From: Channa striata
Lineage: Eukaryota > Chordata > Actinopteri > Anabantiformes > Channidae
Reading direction: 5' to 3'
NCBI GenBank assembly: GCA_033026295.1
Contig: CM065182.1
Coordinates: forward strand, 22,194,215 to 22,258,214
DNA: 64,000 nt
Part shown: piece by piece, positions 13,625 through 25,560 of the stretch
How positions within the stretch are numbered: position 1 is the stretch's first letter
Layout of the letters: the number at the start of each line of letters is the position of its first letter
Program-made: the position numbers and the translations under genes
The notes under the pieces: generated by a model
Databases searched by the model: none
Told to the model about the DNA's origin: nothing
Seen by the model: the letters and a program-made list of their open reading frames with translations, nothing else

Positions 13625-16370
13625 TTTTTCTGAGAATACACTTTCTTTTTTGGTGGTGTTTTAGGACACACAGTAAGGAAATGATGGATGAATCTAGTCA
13701 GACATAGCATAAATAATTCTCTAGTTTTGTAAAGAGAAATAATAGATACACAACTAAATTTGAATTATACTCTCAGATCTTTGAGGGCATGTACGCCTGG
13801 TGAAAAAGAACGAAACACATTTTAAATATTTGTATCTTTTGTTACTTCATATATTACATTGTACATTCAGTAACTACAGTTACTTTTCAGAACCGCAGAA
13901 TGTGAAATACAAATCTTCACAATCAAAAGATTTTTATAACTTTGGTGTGACGTTACGTATGGCCATTTAAACATCATGTGAGGTCGTTTAAATCTCGTCC
14001 ATCATTACCAGCCGCAACTTCAAGTTATGATCACATTAATACATCGATAATTATAATCTAACAATAATTTTTATTAATGTCAAATTAAGCATTTTGCATA
14101 ACGTGTACTTTAGCGGTACTAGTGCTCTTAGTAACTTATATGAGCAAAATATTTGTCATTTCCAAAGGTGACCATGCATTATCAACAAAGTAAGGAGTAC
14201 TTGGCATCAGCGAGTGTGCTAAAAAATAAAACGAGGTGGCCACATTAAAGTAGAGAGCAGCATCCTCAAGCAGATTCCTTCACGTCGGATTCTCTGTATT
14301 CTATCCTTACAATTAAATAACGGGCAGTACTAATATTAGCAGCTATGCCTGATGATGCTCCAAAGACAGAATGTGAGTTTAGGTGCATATTTGACAACCT
14401 GTAAAAGAGAGACAGCACACAAACTAATGTCCACCATGTTAGTGCGTCACTGACATTAACTCCATTTCCCTGAAGTTAAATCTATGGACATTTTGGACAT
14501 GATTGTTGTAGAAGGAATTAGGCAGAGGGATTTGTTAATGTGAAGGTTATCAGAGTGGGTGACTGTCAACAAAGGGCAACCCTCACTCACATTTCATTTT
14601 TGGTTTAGGAAACTAAACAATTTGGTTACGGGGAGATAATATTTAAATGAAACTCAGCTTAGTGCAGACTTTACCACCCTCTTTAGACTTGGTTTTAAAA
14701 TGTGGTTTTGTTCTTCAAAACACATGTCGACACATCATCATGTGTGTTCCAAGGTGTTCAGCAGACCACTTGCCTTCAAATTGATTCCACCAAAAGGTCA
14801 GAAGGCCATGTGCGCAGATATGTCAGTTTGTTGCTAGAGAGACAGACATGTGTCACACGGACTAGAAAAAAAAATTATAAAAATGAATTTTTTTTACATG
14901 AATAATGTCCTAAAGCTGTTTTGTGTTTCTTCTGTGTGCTTTGAACATAATGACTATGCCCTGCTTTGACGACTGGTTTTCCTGTAGCATCTTTGTGCAA
15001 ACACTACCGAACTCTACATTTATATTTAATCATTTCTCTGCAAAGCAACGTACAAGCAGGCAGCAGACACTTGCCCAGGGAGACTTCAACATGCCAGGAG
15101 GTTTTCAAACCACTGATCCTGTGGTTCATGGACGACTGCTCTACCAACAGGGCTACAGCTGCCCCAGCAGGCTCCAGTGTGTGTGTTGTTAAATGATTGT
15201 GAGATCACCTTAACAATCGGTTTCGGTGAATGGAGCATCATGCGTCTTTGTGCCTGCTTACTCTTTTATTTATCACTGTCCATTTGTGATCTGACATCTC
15301 AAAAACCAAGTGCATCAGTTTTTACTGTGTTAGACCAGATCAGGTCTTCACCAACCGCTTTTGTTTTGCAAATTTAATGCTACATACAAAGCCATTGTTA
15401 TATTCAGTATCAACATTTTTGCCGCTTGCCAATAACACTCATGAATAATTCCTTGTTTGTTGCTAGAATAGATGTTTACTTCACAACATGTTTGCCACTG
15501 ACAATTCAAATTAGAAACATGATTTCTTATAAGAGCAAACTGCTGGAGAGGATAAAGAGTTGCGCTGGCAATCAGACATTTTGTCCTCACCTTATTAATT
15601 ACAATTATCACGTTGGGTACTGTTATGCTCAAATGTTCACATTTGAATCTTGTCTCCACAGGAAGTCATCTCAGCAAATGTGTGCCCTTATTATTTTTTT
15701 ATCCTTCATGTTGACCAAAGCAGCTAGATTCCTGCAAATGTTCACGGTTACATAAAACTCAGCAATCACATGTACACTGCACACAGGGGATTGGGTGATA
15801 AATTGAGCCAATTTTGTCAGTTTATTAAAAATCCAATAGTGGCCTTTCACTGCCATCCATCTGTAAAGCGCTGGCCGTCTTCTCGCCTTAAGGGAATGCA
15901 AAGGACAAAACTTGCATATTCATAGGTCAACAGAACAAAAAGGATCTAATGTGGATAAATGCATGATTTTATTGTCTGTGTTTTTATCCAACCGTGTCTC
16001 TTGTAAAAAATGACTCTCCCATACAACTAATTTCCATTGGCTAATTATGTTTTGTAGAAAGTGTTTACCATGTTATTATGAATTTAATGGTTTTTATATA
16101 TTGATATAAAATTCACTGTTAACATAATGTGTTCATTTTTAAACAGCCTGAGGGGGCTAAAAGTAATAATTTAAGACAAATTAAAATGCAAATGCAAAAC
16201 AAACAAGCAGGTAAAAGATGCATAGAATTGTGTGCATTTTGTTGTCCCATCCACCATCAAAGACAAGCACAAAGGTTCATTACCACGAGGCAGTAACAGC
16301 ATGAATGTAGAGGCGGAGAGCCCACCGGCCAAATCCTCTTCAGCTACTGTTCACATCTCTTATTTGAAAG
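13625..16370. other. Gene-free AT-rich sequence
   Basis: No supported feature. Open frames of 60-109 codons near 14702-15901 lie on both strands, with no domain or splice context. Confidence 0.55.
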
Positions 16371-16605
16371 ACACAAAATGACTCTTCATGTTGAGAGATG
16401 TACAACAAACATAAAAAAATCAAGCAAAAATCAAAACAACTCAAAAATGACACACCGAGACACCAAGATATACAATCACCAAAAATGGACACCAAACAAT
16501 TAAAACAGACACAAACACCCTAAAACCATCATCAAATTAGGAAAGCAACCAAAAACAAACTTCCAAAAACGGAAATTAACCACATCCAAATGACGAAAAC
16601 TAAAT
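16371..16605. repeat. A/C-rich decayed tandem repeat
   Basis: The plus strand is almost all A and C, with repeating variants of 'acacaaaatgac', 'caaaaatgacac' and 'agacac'. This is the usual look of an old teleost 'caaaaagacacaaaatgac' minisatellite. The strand bias is strong and drops abruptly near 16605, where T-rich sequence begins. No unit remains perfect. Confidence 0.6.
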
Positions 16606-17060
16606 AATGTCGAGTTCCTGCCTTTTTCTGTGCCTTTTTTGTGTCTTCTCATTACCCCTTCATGACCCTTCATACTTTTTTCAAACTCTAATCCAAATTC
16701 AAATTGATTAAGAAATTGTGTTCATTGTGTGGGTTTAACCAACTCAAGTTTCAATTCTGCTCAGTGAACTAAAAAAGTCATTATTGAGAAACCTGCAAAT
16801 GTAGTCGTGCTCATGCAGTTGATTTTTAAACGGAGTAGTGGACTCATACAGTACATCCCTGCAAGCGTGTCCAGCAGACCCGTTTTGAGGAAGGACAACA
16901 GACACTGCAGATGGAGTCATGCTGTTGCCATGTTAGCGCCCTGCAAAATGCTAAAGGATAAATAGATTTGAAGCAGATTTTACAAATGACTGTTGCATAT
17001 ATGTGCAACTAAAATGTTGCTTTAGATTCCAGATTCAAAGCTAACACAGGCACAGCACTG
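16606..17060. other. Gene-free sequence
   Basis: A short T-rich stretch is followed by ordinary AT-rich sequence. Nothing recognisable. Confidence 0.55.
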
Positions 17061-17075
17061 ACACACACACACACA
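17061..17075. repeat. (AC)n microsatellite, short
   Basis: Perfect alternating AC, about 15 bp. Confidence 0.9.
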
Positions 17076-17082
17076 TTGCCTC

Positions 17083-17285
17083 GCCTGTTGCCCTGGATGA
17101 CAGAGTGTGTGATACTCAGGCTCATCGGAGTGCCTGAGGGCCCGCCGACCTTGGGAGGAGAGCTATAGAAACATGGTGCGGCTGATGACTCTATTGAACC
17201 TAATCGAGGCGGAGGGAGACGCTCTTTAGAGGCTCGCCTGGCCAGCTGCTGCGGAATAGCGCGCATCCAGGGCGCGCAGCAATAA
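17083..17285. promoter_or_regulatory. Isolated CpG-rich patch; possible regulatory element
   Basis: About 200 bp are clearly richer in G+C than the flanks. I count about 14 CpG dinucleotides, including two 'gcgcgc'-type clusters near 17258-17278. A minus-strand frame of 94 codons spans the patch (17009-17293), but it ends in microsatellite-coded residues and has no domain. A small CpG island, an enhancer, an unrecognised exon or an old GC-rich repeat would all fit. No TATA box or initiator can be assigned. Confidence 0.3.
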
Positions 17286-18690
17286 AGACACACAGAGCTG
17301 TCACAAGCCGAGCTAAAACTACTACCCTAAGGTGTGTGAGCAGTGGAAGGATATGGGTAGACTTTTTTTTTTATTGGCTTTTTGACAGTTTTAAGCTTTA
17401 TTGAATTTCTTTGGGCCACACTATTAAAATGATGGGTTTTCAACAAATGCCAAGAGTTTATCCCCAAATAACGCCTGCACTTGAAGCTAACCACAGTGAA
17501 ACCTGAGTTGTTGCGTGGCAGCTGAACATGTTCGGTACCTACTGTATCTTGTGATACACCTAAATTTAGAAGCAAACGTACAGTAGATCAATACGTCCTT
17601 GTCTGGCCAGCGTAATTGGGAGCATGAGAAGAGAAATTCTATTTGAGCTGTGAAAATGATTGGAGAAGCCACCCAAGGTAAGAAGGAGAAACAGAAATGA
17701 TAACAAGCAACTCCCACAGTCGTTAGCAGGCATATTTTTGACAGAACGCGTTGAAACAAAATGTTAAATGGTTCCTAAACTGATGAGATTTTCTACATCG
17801 CTGGCTATCCATGGTTTGCTCAGGCTGACATGTATCATGCTGAAATTAAGCTATGCTGTTGTGTGCACAGGCCATCTAGATAAAACATAAGAACTAATGG
17901 AATATGATCTCCCACTGCAAGTTCCTTCCCCCATCAGAATAAAGCAATCTGCAAATAATGGAGCATGCTGGAGCCAACTGCATTAGCAAGAATTTGATTC
18001 CTATCTGAGATTCTCTTCTTTATTTCACATTCACAATCCACATTGCTCTGCTAGGCAACCACTCACTAGGTTCCTACTTAAGTTCTATTTATTACTGAGT
18101 CCATAGTTTTAATAAGGATCAAACAGGCTTTCTTTTTGAGCACTCGGATAAAAGTTAAGCTGAGAATAGGCTTCTAAGCTACAGACAAAAAGGCTAAAAG
18201 TCTTAGAAGTTTCAAGAAAATGGTTGGTTTGGTCATTGAAGGTAAAATGTACGCATTTTGTGTGTGTTAGTGTGCAACAAGGATTAGCAGCTATAGACCA
18301 ATGTTGCTGACACACTCGGTGGAGACGTTGATAACGTGCTGCTTGGAACGTTCTAAATTACCAACGCTTTGTTCAGAGGTCTGACGTAAGCAACAGCCCA
18401 ACATTAAACTGAATTCATTCAGAACTATTTTCTGGACATTTTTAGGTTTGATGATTGGTTTTAGACTATCAGGTGGTGCTATCATCTACAACCCCATCGA
18501 GCAGCAGTGTTCAGGGTTACTTTAGAGGGCTGTGTCAATATAGTCAACATGTTTACCATGTTTTTTATGTATATCTGTTTTTATTTGTTAATTTTCGGCT
18601 AATATGGACTTAACAGAGCAGCAAAACGTAAGAACCTCTGTGGAAGAGAACCAGCTCATTCTAGGCTAAAGGAAACACACTAATTTCAGC
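17286..18690. other. Gene-free sequence
   Basis: No supported gene or repeat. Short minus-strand open frames (60-90 codons) near 17327-18485 have no recognisable motif. Confidence 0.55.
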
Positions 18691-18975
18691 TACCGTATTT
18701 TCCGGACCATAAGCCGCTACTTTTTTCCGACAGAGATGCGGCTTTTCTATGAATTTTTCTGCAGCCCTCAGATGGGCAATGGAAGTCAGTGCAAACAAAA
18801 AAGCGCCAGTTTTATTCTTAGCGCATGCAACCCAAGACGCACAACAGCAAAATACGGTAATATTTTTACACCCTCACCCCCTCATAATGGAAAACACGAA
18901 GAAATTCCTATGATGCAGCTTTTAATTTGAAGCCATCGATCTGGCTATCCGTGAAGGAAATCGAACAGTGGTTTC
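18691..18975 (+). mobile_element. Decayed pogo/Tigger-like DNA transposon fragment
   Basis: The left end begins 'taccgtattttccggaccat' and continues 'aagccgctac', a sequence seen at the ends of abundant vertebrate DNA transposons. Downstream there is an ATG at 18887. The broken frame then reads YDAAFNLK (18909-18932) and, after a frameshift, IDLAIREGNR (18935-18964). This is the first helix region of the pogo-type (brinker/CENP-B-like) DNA-binding domain, whose family pattern is YDAAFKLK...A...GNR. The catalytic DDE region is absent. An 11-bp inverted match to the left end (18849-18859, 'aaaatacggta') could be a terminal repeat of a shorter element or an internal coincidence. The copy is inactive: frameshifted and truncated. 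Confidence 0.65.
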
Positions 18976-19159
18976 AATGCTCAGGAGGAAGATGAATAGC
19001 GATTTGTGCTTTCAGTGCACGGAGAATGAAGCGACTTTAATAGTACTGCTGTGTATGAATAAAGACTTATGGTACAAAATCTTTTGTTGAGCGCAGCAAC
19101 TCCTGCGTAAAAATAAGAGACGTCTTCTCAATGGAACAAGTTTATTCATAACAAGGCGT
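18976..19159. other. Flank of transposon remnant
   Basis: AT-rich sequence between the transposase remnant and the dispersed duplication. It may belong to the same old element, but no terminal repeat closes it. Confidence 0.3.
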
Positions 19160-19240
19160 TTTGTAATTACAGTATACCAGCCACACATACACGTAACGCA
19201 CTCTTTACCGCAACCATGCTAAAACAGCGCACAGAACATC
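19160..19240. repeat. Imperfect direct repeat, copy 1
   Basis: Contains 'tttgtaattacagta' (19160-19174), 'gcaaccatgcta' (19210-19221), 'agcgca' (19226-19231) and 'acatc' in that order. The same ordered blocks recur at 19486-19536. Confidence 0.7.
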
Positions 19241-19485
19241 CTCATTATTTGAGTAGGAGCGCATACAACAGATATTATTTCTTGGATATTGGCATAGTCC
19301 GATTTTATATGTGACAAAATTTCTTTTAAATTTTAGCAAAATTTAATAGTCCAGAATTAAAAGACCCGTCTAAACAGCTTTATTCGCAGACTGAAGCTCT
19401 GAGTTGCTTTTTGTACTTTAAGCACAATCAGTTAATGTGTGCAGTTTAGGATTTCTGACGTTTCAAAACCAATAGTTTGTTGGCT

Positions 19486-19536
19486 TTTGTAATTACAGTA
19501 ATTGCAACCATGCTATTTTATTTTAGCGCAAACATC
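19486..19536. repeat. Imperfect direct repeat, copy 2
   Basis: Carries the same ordered blocks as 19160-19240: 'tttgtaattacagta' (19486-19500), 'gcaaccatgcta' (19504-19515), 'agcgca' (19525-19530) and 'acatc'. It lacks about 30 bp between the first two. The copies lie about 325 bp apart in the same orientation, next to a DNA transposon remnant, so they may be internal repeats of one element. Confidence 0.7.
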
Positions 19537-19540
19537 TTAA

Positions 19541-22500
19541 CAGTTTTAACAATTTCTCAATTAAGTCTTAAAAAAATAAAACATGTCAGTGTGTCTGCCT
19601 GATGTGTTTTTAATCTACCTACGGTACAGACGAATAAGCCAATCCATTTCAGAACGATCCGAAATTTCCCATTAGTAAAGCCAATCCATTGTTGGTGTTA
19701 GTGTGTGAGGAATGATTAAATGATTGATTTAGAAAGTGAATAATTTATAAATGTATCTGTTAGTACATACAAAATAACCCACATCCTGAAGAACAAATTC
19801 CAATATAAATATATTTAGAGAGGAGCACAAGCAACAACTGGAAATCTCAGAGCATCTGTTTAAAACAGATTTCAACAAATTTTCTCCTTGATCATTTCAT
19901 ACATTTTATAGATCCAAGTCTTAATCTACCTCATGCTTAGCGATTACTAAAGATTAGTGCCAGATCAAAGCAACCCTGAAAGATGAGGTGATGTATATCT
20001 CATTAGAGAAGGTGCTGCCTCATCCATTAGCAGAAGCTCCAGCAGCAAACATTCATCACTGAAAAAGAAAAACCCACCCCAGATTTCCCCATAATTAATT
20101 TTCCATTAAAGAATGTACACTCTGCTTTGGATCACACCAACTGGACAGATGAATGAGTCCAATTTATTCATATTAAATGTGCTGTATGGTGGGGGGGTGG
20201 AGTCTGTGCCATATGGCACTTGGGAATAGTCTGATATGTAGCACACAGCCGCAGTAGGAGCACAGCTGTTCAGGTGAGGAGGCAGATGGATACCTGGCTG
20301 CTTTCCTCTAATGGCTGCATAGATGTGCTCCATTTGCTTTAAAATGGAAGTCTGAACTGGAACTCTTTCGGGGTGTGCTCACATGTTTGGGTGCCTTTGA
20401 TTTGTTTCTGGCTGTGTTTAACCTACTTAGGTGTATTGCACATGTTATGGTATTTTTCGTGTTTTGTTTTTTCAATGTTTTACTTAGACATTTGCTTTTG
20501 GGATAAACCTTAGGATATTCGTTGGAATTAGGTGTGATTTATGGAAATGTGCCTTAAAGAGGATGTTCCTTTTTGCAATCTTAACCTAAGCATGTTGTTC
20601 CTTGTTCTAACTATGGCCAATAACGAGCTGGTACATCAAAGTTACACGTAGCATCTGTAGCAAAGCCCTAAAAGAAAGCTTTCTTTTTCTGCCTGCATTT
20701 GTACATGACATTTTATCATCAGAATAAATCGTTCTTACGCGAATCAAGACAATCAGACATGACGTGTTAGTCCTGATAATCAGACTCGTTTGTCTCGCTT
20801 TGTACATTATGTCTGACATTGTGTTCATGTCAACACTGCATGTCATGCCAGTTGCTGTGTGGCATAAAGAGTTTCTTTGTTTTGCTCGGACCAAGTGACA
20901 AGCAACTAAACCATGATGTATCAGTCGCACTAATTATGCAGTTGCACTCGGAATTTCGGTATGCACATAGATCCACTGCAGGCTGCTTCTGGCTCTGTCT
21001 CAGTGAGATAATAACCACATTCTATTGTCTACAAAAGGCAACTTTTGTAGAAAAGTGTTTATTTCCTCTAGTTTCTTAAAGTTGGTCATGAAAAAAACAC
21101 CCAGGCTGCCAAGCGACCAGCGTGTTCAGTTTATGCTTGCGTTAGTGACTGTGACATCTAAAGTTCTTGCACACAAAAAAAAACTGCTTGTTTGCAATTT
21201 ACCTCCATTTAATAGATTTCTTTCACATTCTATCCACCAAGAATAGGGATGTTTAATTCCGTTTATCACCCACTTTCAAATTTCAATTAGCACTTCTTAA
21301 ACTGGAATTGAAGATATTCCTTAACCGTGCACTTTTCATGCTGTTTACTGTTAGGTCAGCAGAAGCCTGCTCGAGAATGACTAATAAACGTCTTTGGAAG
21401 GAATCGCATGACAACTGTAAAATGCTTTGCTGTTTCTCTGAATGTCTCGGATACGGCAACATGTCAGCGTCTGACAAGTGCAGAACAGAAATAGACAGTG
21501 GCGTCTGAGAGTCGAGACGACGCTTTGGACAACGTTAACAGACTTCCCCGTCGCCTACTGTACATGTGATGCGCAAACTCCCTTCCTCTAGAGCTCTGAC
21601 CTTGACAAATCTTCCACTCACAGCGGTGTCACCCAAATGAACCGTGCGTGTTAGCGAGTGACAATTAATTACTTTGTGTATTCTGCCTAAAAGTACTAAA
21701 GCAAAAATAGAAAGGGCCCCCTCACATAATTTGCCAGGAGTACCTGCCTTCATTGTTATGTGATTGGAAAAGAGGCTCACACAGCAGCCGTTAGACGATG
21801 GATTGCTCCGATGGAGTCCCAGTGGCAGCCGTGCGGGTTGTTTAAAGGGCCATTCGGATGCAATCTGAGAGATTTCAGCCTAGATTTATGCCTCCCCTAT
21901 TGCTCCTCACTCTGGACCTATGGTAAACTGGAATGAATTATTGTGTCAGGAAGCAGAATCACCCCCCCACCCACCTCCAGCTCAGCAGTCTGGCTTGTGC
22001 TGTGCATTTCATTAGCACTCTGCAGCACCTTGCCTGTGAGTGCAAAGCCCATTAACACCGTCATTAGAGGAGCTCGGTTCTTGTCATGTAGAGGCCAGAG
22101 GTGTCCCCATGCTGAGACAAAGAACAAAGGGTTTTATTCAATAGTCACACTGGGAGTGATGCAAATGGGTCCATGTGTAAACTGTTGGTTATTGAACAAA
22201 AAAGACAGTTTGACTCATCACTTTTCAATTAAGGCTGAAACTTAGCATTCAACGTCTGATGTTAAAGTATCATGGATTTCTGTAAGATACACAATTAGAA
22301 TTATTGAGCCCTTTTCCGACATAACAAGATTAATAACGTATTTCATGTCTCTGCCACGGTGAGATATTTTGGTCGATCACGCAGAGATGAGTTTGTTTTT
22401 TAAAGCATCATCCAGACAAGACAGGACACTTGTACAAAGACACAATGTTTGCACATTAGTTCTCTCTTTGTCGACACCTGGAAATACACTCACACAGTCC

Positions 22501-24720
22501 TTCCAGGGTTTGGCGATGTTGCAGTGACAGCCAACTTAAATTGAACCATTTTCTGTGGATACTTCATTCACATGGACATTGCAATTTAGTCCAATCCCTG
22601 CGACTTACACTCTACCTTAAGGCATGACGCTAGAGCAGGTGAACAAAGCTCAGCGCTATTTTTAAAGCTAAAACCTGTGCGTAAAGTCAAACAGGTAAAT
22701 ATCTGACTTCCAGGACATTTGCAGATATCAGGGAGCCACTATTAATATGCTGGAGAGGTGTCAAACAGATACTCCTGAAGGTTACTGATAAACTTAACTT
22801 GGCTAAACACAGTGTGAGGCAGAAAAGTGGGGATAAACTGCCTTGCACTTCGTGCAGTGTCGTGGTGGAATACAGATGAAAGTCATCAATCGACAAACAC
22901 TTTTCTACACACCTGGAGAAAGGCTAAAACGCAGTAACAGACAAGACAAATCACTGTGACAGAAGCTGTTGCAATCACATCTGTTGCAAGTGCGGAAAGA
23001 ATTAAGGGGAGCTTGATTAATTAAGCATGGTTAGTGGCAATGCGAGCACAGTATAAATTAGCTTTTTTTTTTTTTTTTTTACTTTTTTACTTTACCTACA
23101 GTTTTATTGCAACAAACAACAAACAAGCTGCGGCGGAAGTAACAAATGACATTTACTTTCGCGTCTGTGACAAAGAAAATTTTCTTTTGCGAAAAACAAC
23201 ACGGTAAAAAGGGGCTGATATCTTGATTTTGGTGGTACACATAGTAATGGGGTGATATTTCTGTAATAATGATGTAATTGGGTTATTATTTTGATAATAA
23301 AATATAAAAATACAGCTATTGTCTAGTAATAGCAAGAGTATTTATCTGGCTTGTGGCATCTGTACTTAATGTTTTAATAAATTTGAATAGATTTTTTTAC
23401 ACATGCATATTTCACACATGCATGCATACACATGCAAATTCTGGCAATGCATGCAATCACAAACACAAAGCTGAGAAGACAGTTCCTTTATGATTTTACA
23501 GTCTGCATCACTGAGTTCAAAAATACAATTTGATAAAACTGTTTGCAGTCAAAGCCTTATGATAACTATGAACATGAGGGACATGTGCCTGTGCATTATG
23601 CCATGGATTCACTGTCAGAATCATTAACTGCATCGATTTGGCCACTCGACAGAATGAAAGTGTGATCTTTCCTGCCGTATTTACTGTGCTCAAACACTGA
23701 GTGACGAACAGTCATTTGGGACGCTGGTTTGATTTGCCCCCATGCTGTAGAAAAAGGGTTTTACTACATGCTCATTTATCTACTGATGCAGTTGGCATGA
23801 ACAAAAATTAAAGTAATACTAAATGAGTGTTGGTCAGACTAATTCCCAGGCTGTGATTATTTTATCTAGCTCAGATATGAAGAAAAATAACTGGCTCTTT
23901 CACTCATATTTGTAGTTTATATAAAACAGTTTTTAAATTAATAAATGAAATACAACAGCAGAGCAAGGCCGCTGTTGGTAGTAACATGTTGTATAATAAT
24001 ATCACTTTCCAAAGTAAAACACTAATGTATGTCTCATTCAATCAAAAATATAATATGGATTTTTAAAATGGAGAATCAGAATCAATGTTCCTCCACCTAG
24101 TGCTCCCTCCCATTGCTTTGCTACTGTACATTCGACCCAGTTCAGGTTCTCTTTGTTATAAAATTGTAATAAATAGGAAAGTACAAAACTTACCAACAGA
24201 GTAGAAAAATGTTTAAATGTTATTGTTATTAGTTAGAAGAAGCAGCCTGTTCAAAAACCTAAAATGGAATACCTTTATAGAATATCTGGATCTGCAATGA
24301 TCCTGGGTCACTGTTTAACATTATAGTGCATTTTCCAGCATATTTCTACTAAATATTTTTAAAAAGTTGCATATTATCTCTTTAACTTTGGCAATATTAT
24401 TAAAGTTACATGCAGCAACAATATTGGGATTTGGTACATGTCCGAGAAACTAATAGGAATGTTTTTAAACATCTAACATATTTTCAGTCAACCCACATGC
24501 TGTGGATACCTAAGAGAAATGCAAACATCTCCAGGCACATGACAAGTAAGAAGCAGCAAAAGTTAGAGGTGCAACTGCTTCATTTGTGCAAACTACGACT
24601 TTGAAGAAGCTAATGCAGCTCGTAGCTCAGTATGTGGTGGAGGAGGTGTGGACACTATCAACTTAAAAGTTTCTTACATTCAGAAAGCTCATTAGCAACA
24701 TTCAGACCAAATAGTCAAAG
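19541..24720. other. Gene-free sequence
   Basis: No supported gene. There is an 18-T run at 23063-23080. A stretch near 23395-23460 is rich in 'acatgcat' and 'gcatgcat' words, alternating purine and pyrimidine. The region 21780-22200 is less AT-rich and contains several homeodomain-like 'attag' words, but nothing allows a functional call. Confidence 0.5.
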
Positions 24721-24730
24721 CATGAAGAGG

Positions 24731-24795
24731 TGAGTGAGTAGCTCACTGGTCTATAACCTTGGGAGAGTTTGGATTATAAATAATGCCAGTGCCAA
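24731..24795 (+). repeat. Possible tRNA-derived SINE head, degenerate
   Basis: 'gagtagctcactggt' resembles an A-box (tRNA D-arm, 'TAGCTCAGTGGT'). About 40 bp on, 'agtttggattataa' could be a worn B-box. A related 'gtagctcagtatgtggt' lies about 115 bp upstream, near 24616. It cannot be a functional tRNA because no acceptor-stem pairing or intact B-box is present. Confidence 0.3.
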
Positions 24796-25497
24796 ATACC
24801 AATGTGAGAGCACGGGAGTGGAATATTCTTGAGCAATAATGAAAAGCATGTACAATATCTTAGAGATGTATAGCTTATGTTTTTAAGATATCACAAGTTA
24901 ACTTTTTTTTTTAGTTTCTTTATTTTTTCTTTAAAATTTTGGCAAATTTTAATAATATTCTAACCTGAAATACTTTTAATAAACAGTATGCAATATTACT
25001 TTTGACATGGATAATAAGCTCTTCTTCTATAATCATCTTTCACTTCCTGCTGCTTCGCCTTTCACCACATGGTATACTCTCATGCCAACTAATGACCACA
25101 CTTGGCTGAAACTGTATTATCCTTCTGCGTGCTTATTGGGAATGAGACGTGCAGTACGACATGAGCCCCATAGCAAAGAGGCTGCAGTTTAAAGGCTTAA
25201 GGAATGAAATGGTCTGCCTTTATGTTTGAGGGGCTTTTGGTAGCATGAATTGAACGTGCACCAGGTACAAGTTTAGAGGAGCCAATATCAAGGTCAAACA
25301 GGACAAGAACTAGATGCCAAACTGTGCATCTTTCAAATCTGCACCTGTCAGAAGTTCCCAACTTGAACCAGCTTTCATGCAGTGCTGTCTGGATTCATAT
25401 TCATGTTCAGTGCACAAATAAACACAGCCATTAGCTGTCAAAAAAGAAACTCACTTTACCCACAAATTGATCCTACCCCACACACACACAAATACCA
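24796..25497. other. Gene-free sequence
   Basis: AT-rich, no recognisable feature. Confidence 0.5.
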
Positions 25498-25560
25498 GAA
25501 AAAAAAAAATATATATATATATATATATATCTATATATATATATATAGATATATATATAG
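25498..25560. repeat. Poly-A followed by (AT)n microsatellite
   Basis: A run of A leads into alternating AT, interrupted by 'ct' at about 25531 and by 'gat' near 25548. It is self-complementary and could extrude a hairpin. The open frame across it encodes only an alternating Ile-Tyr tract and is an artefact. Confidence 0.95.

Noticed and set aside
24731..24795. Functional tRNA gene
   Set aside because: Only an A-box-like phrase is present. The acceptor stem does not pair and the B-box is degraded, so it is at most a SINE fragment.
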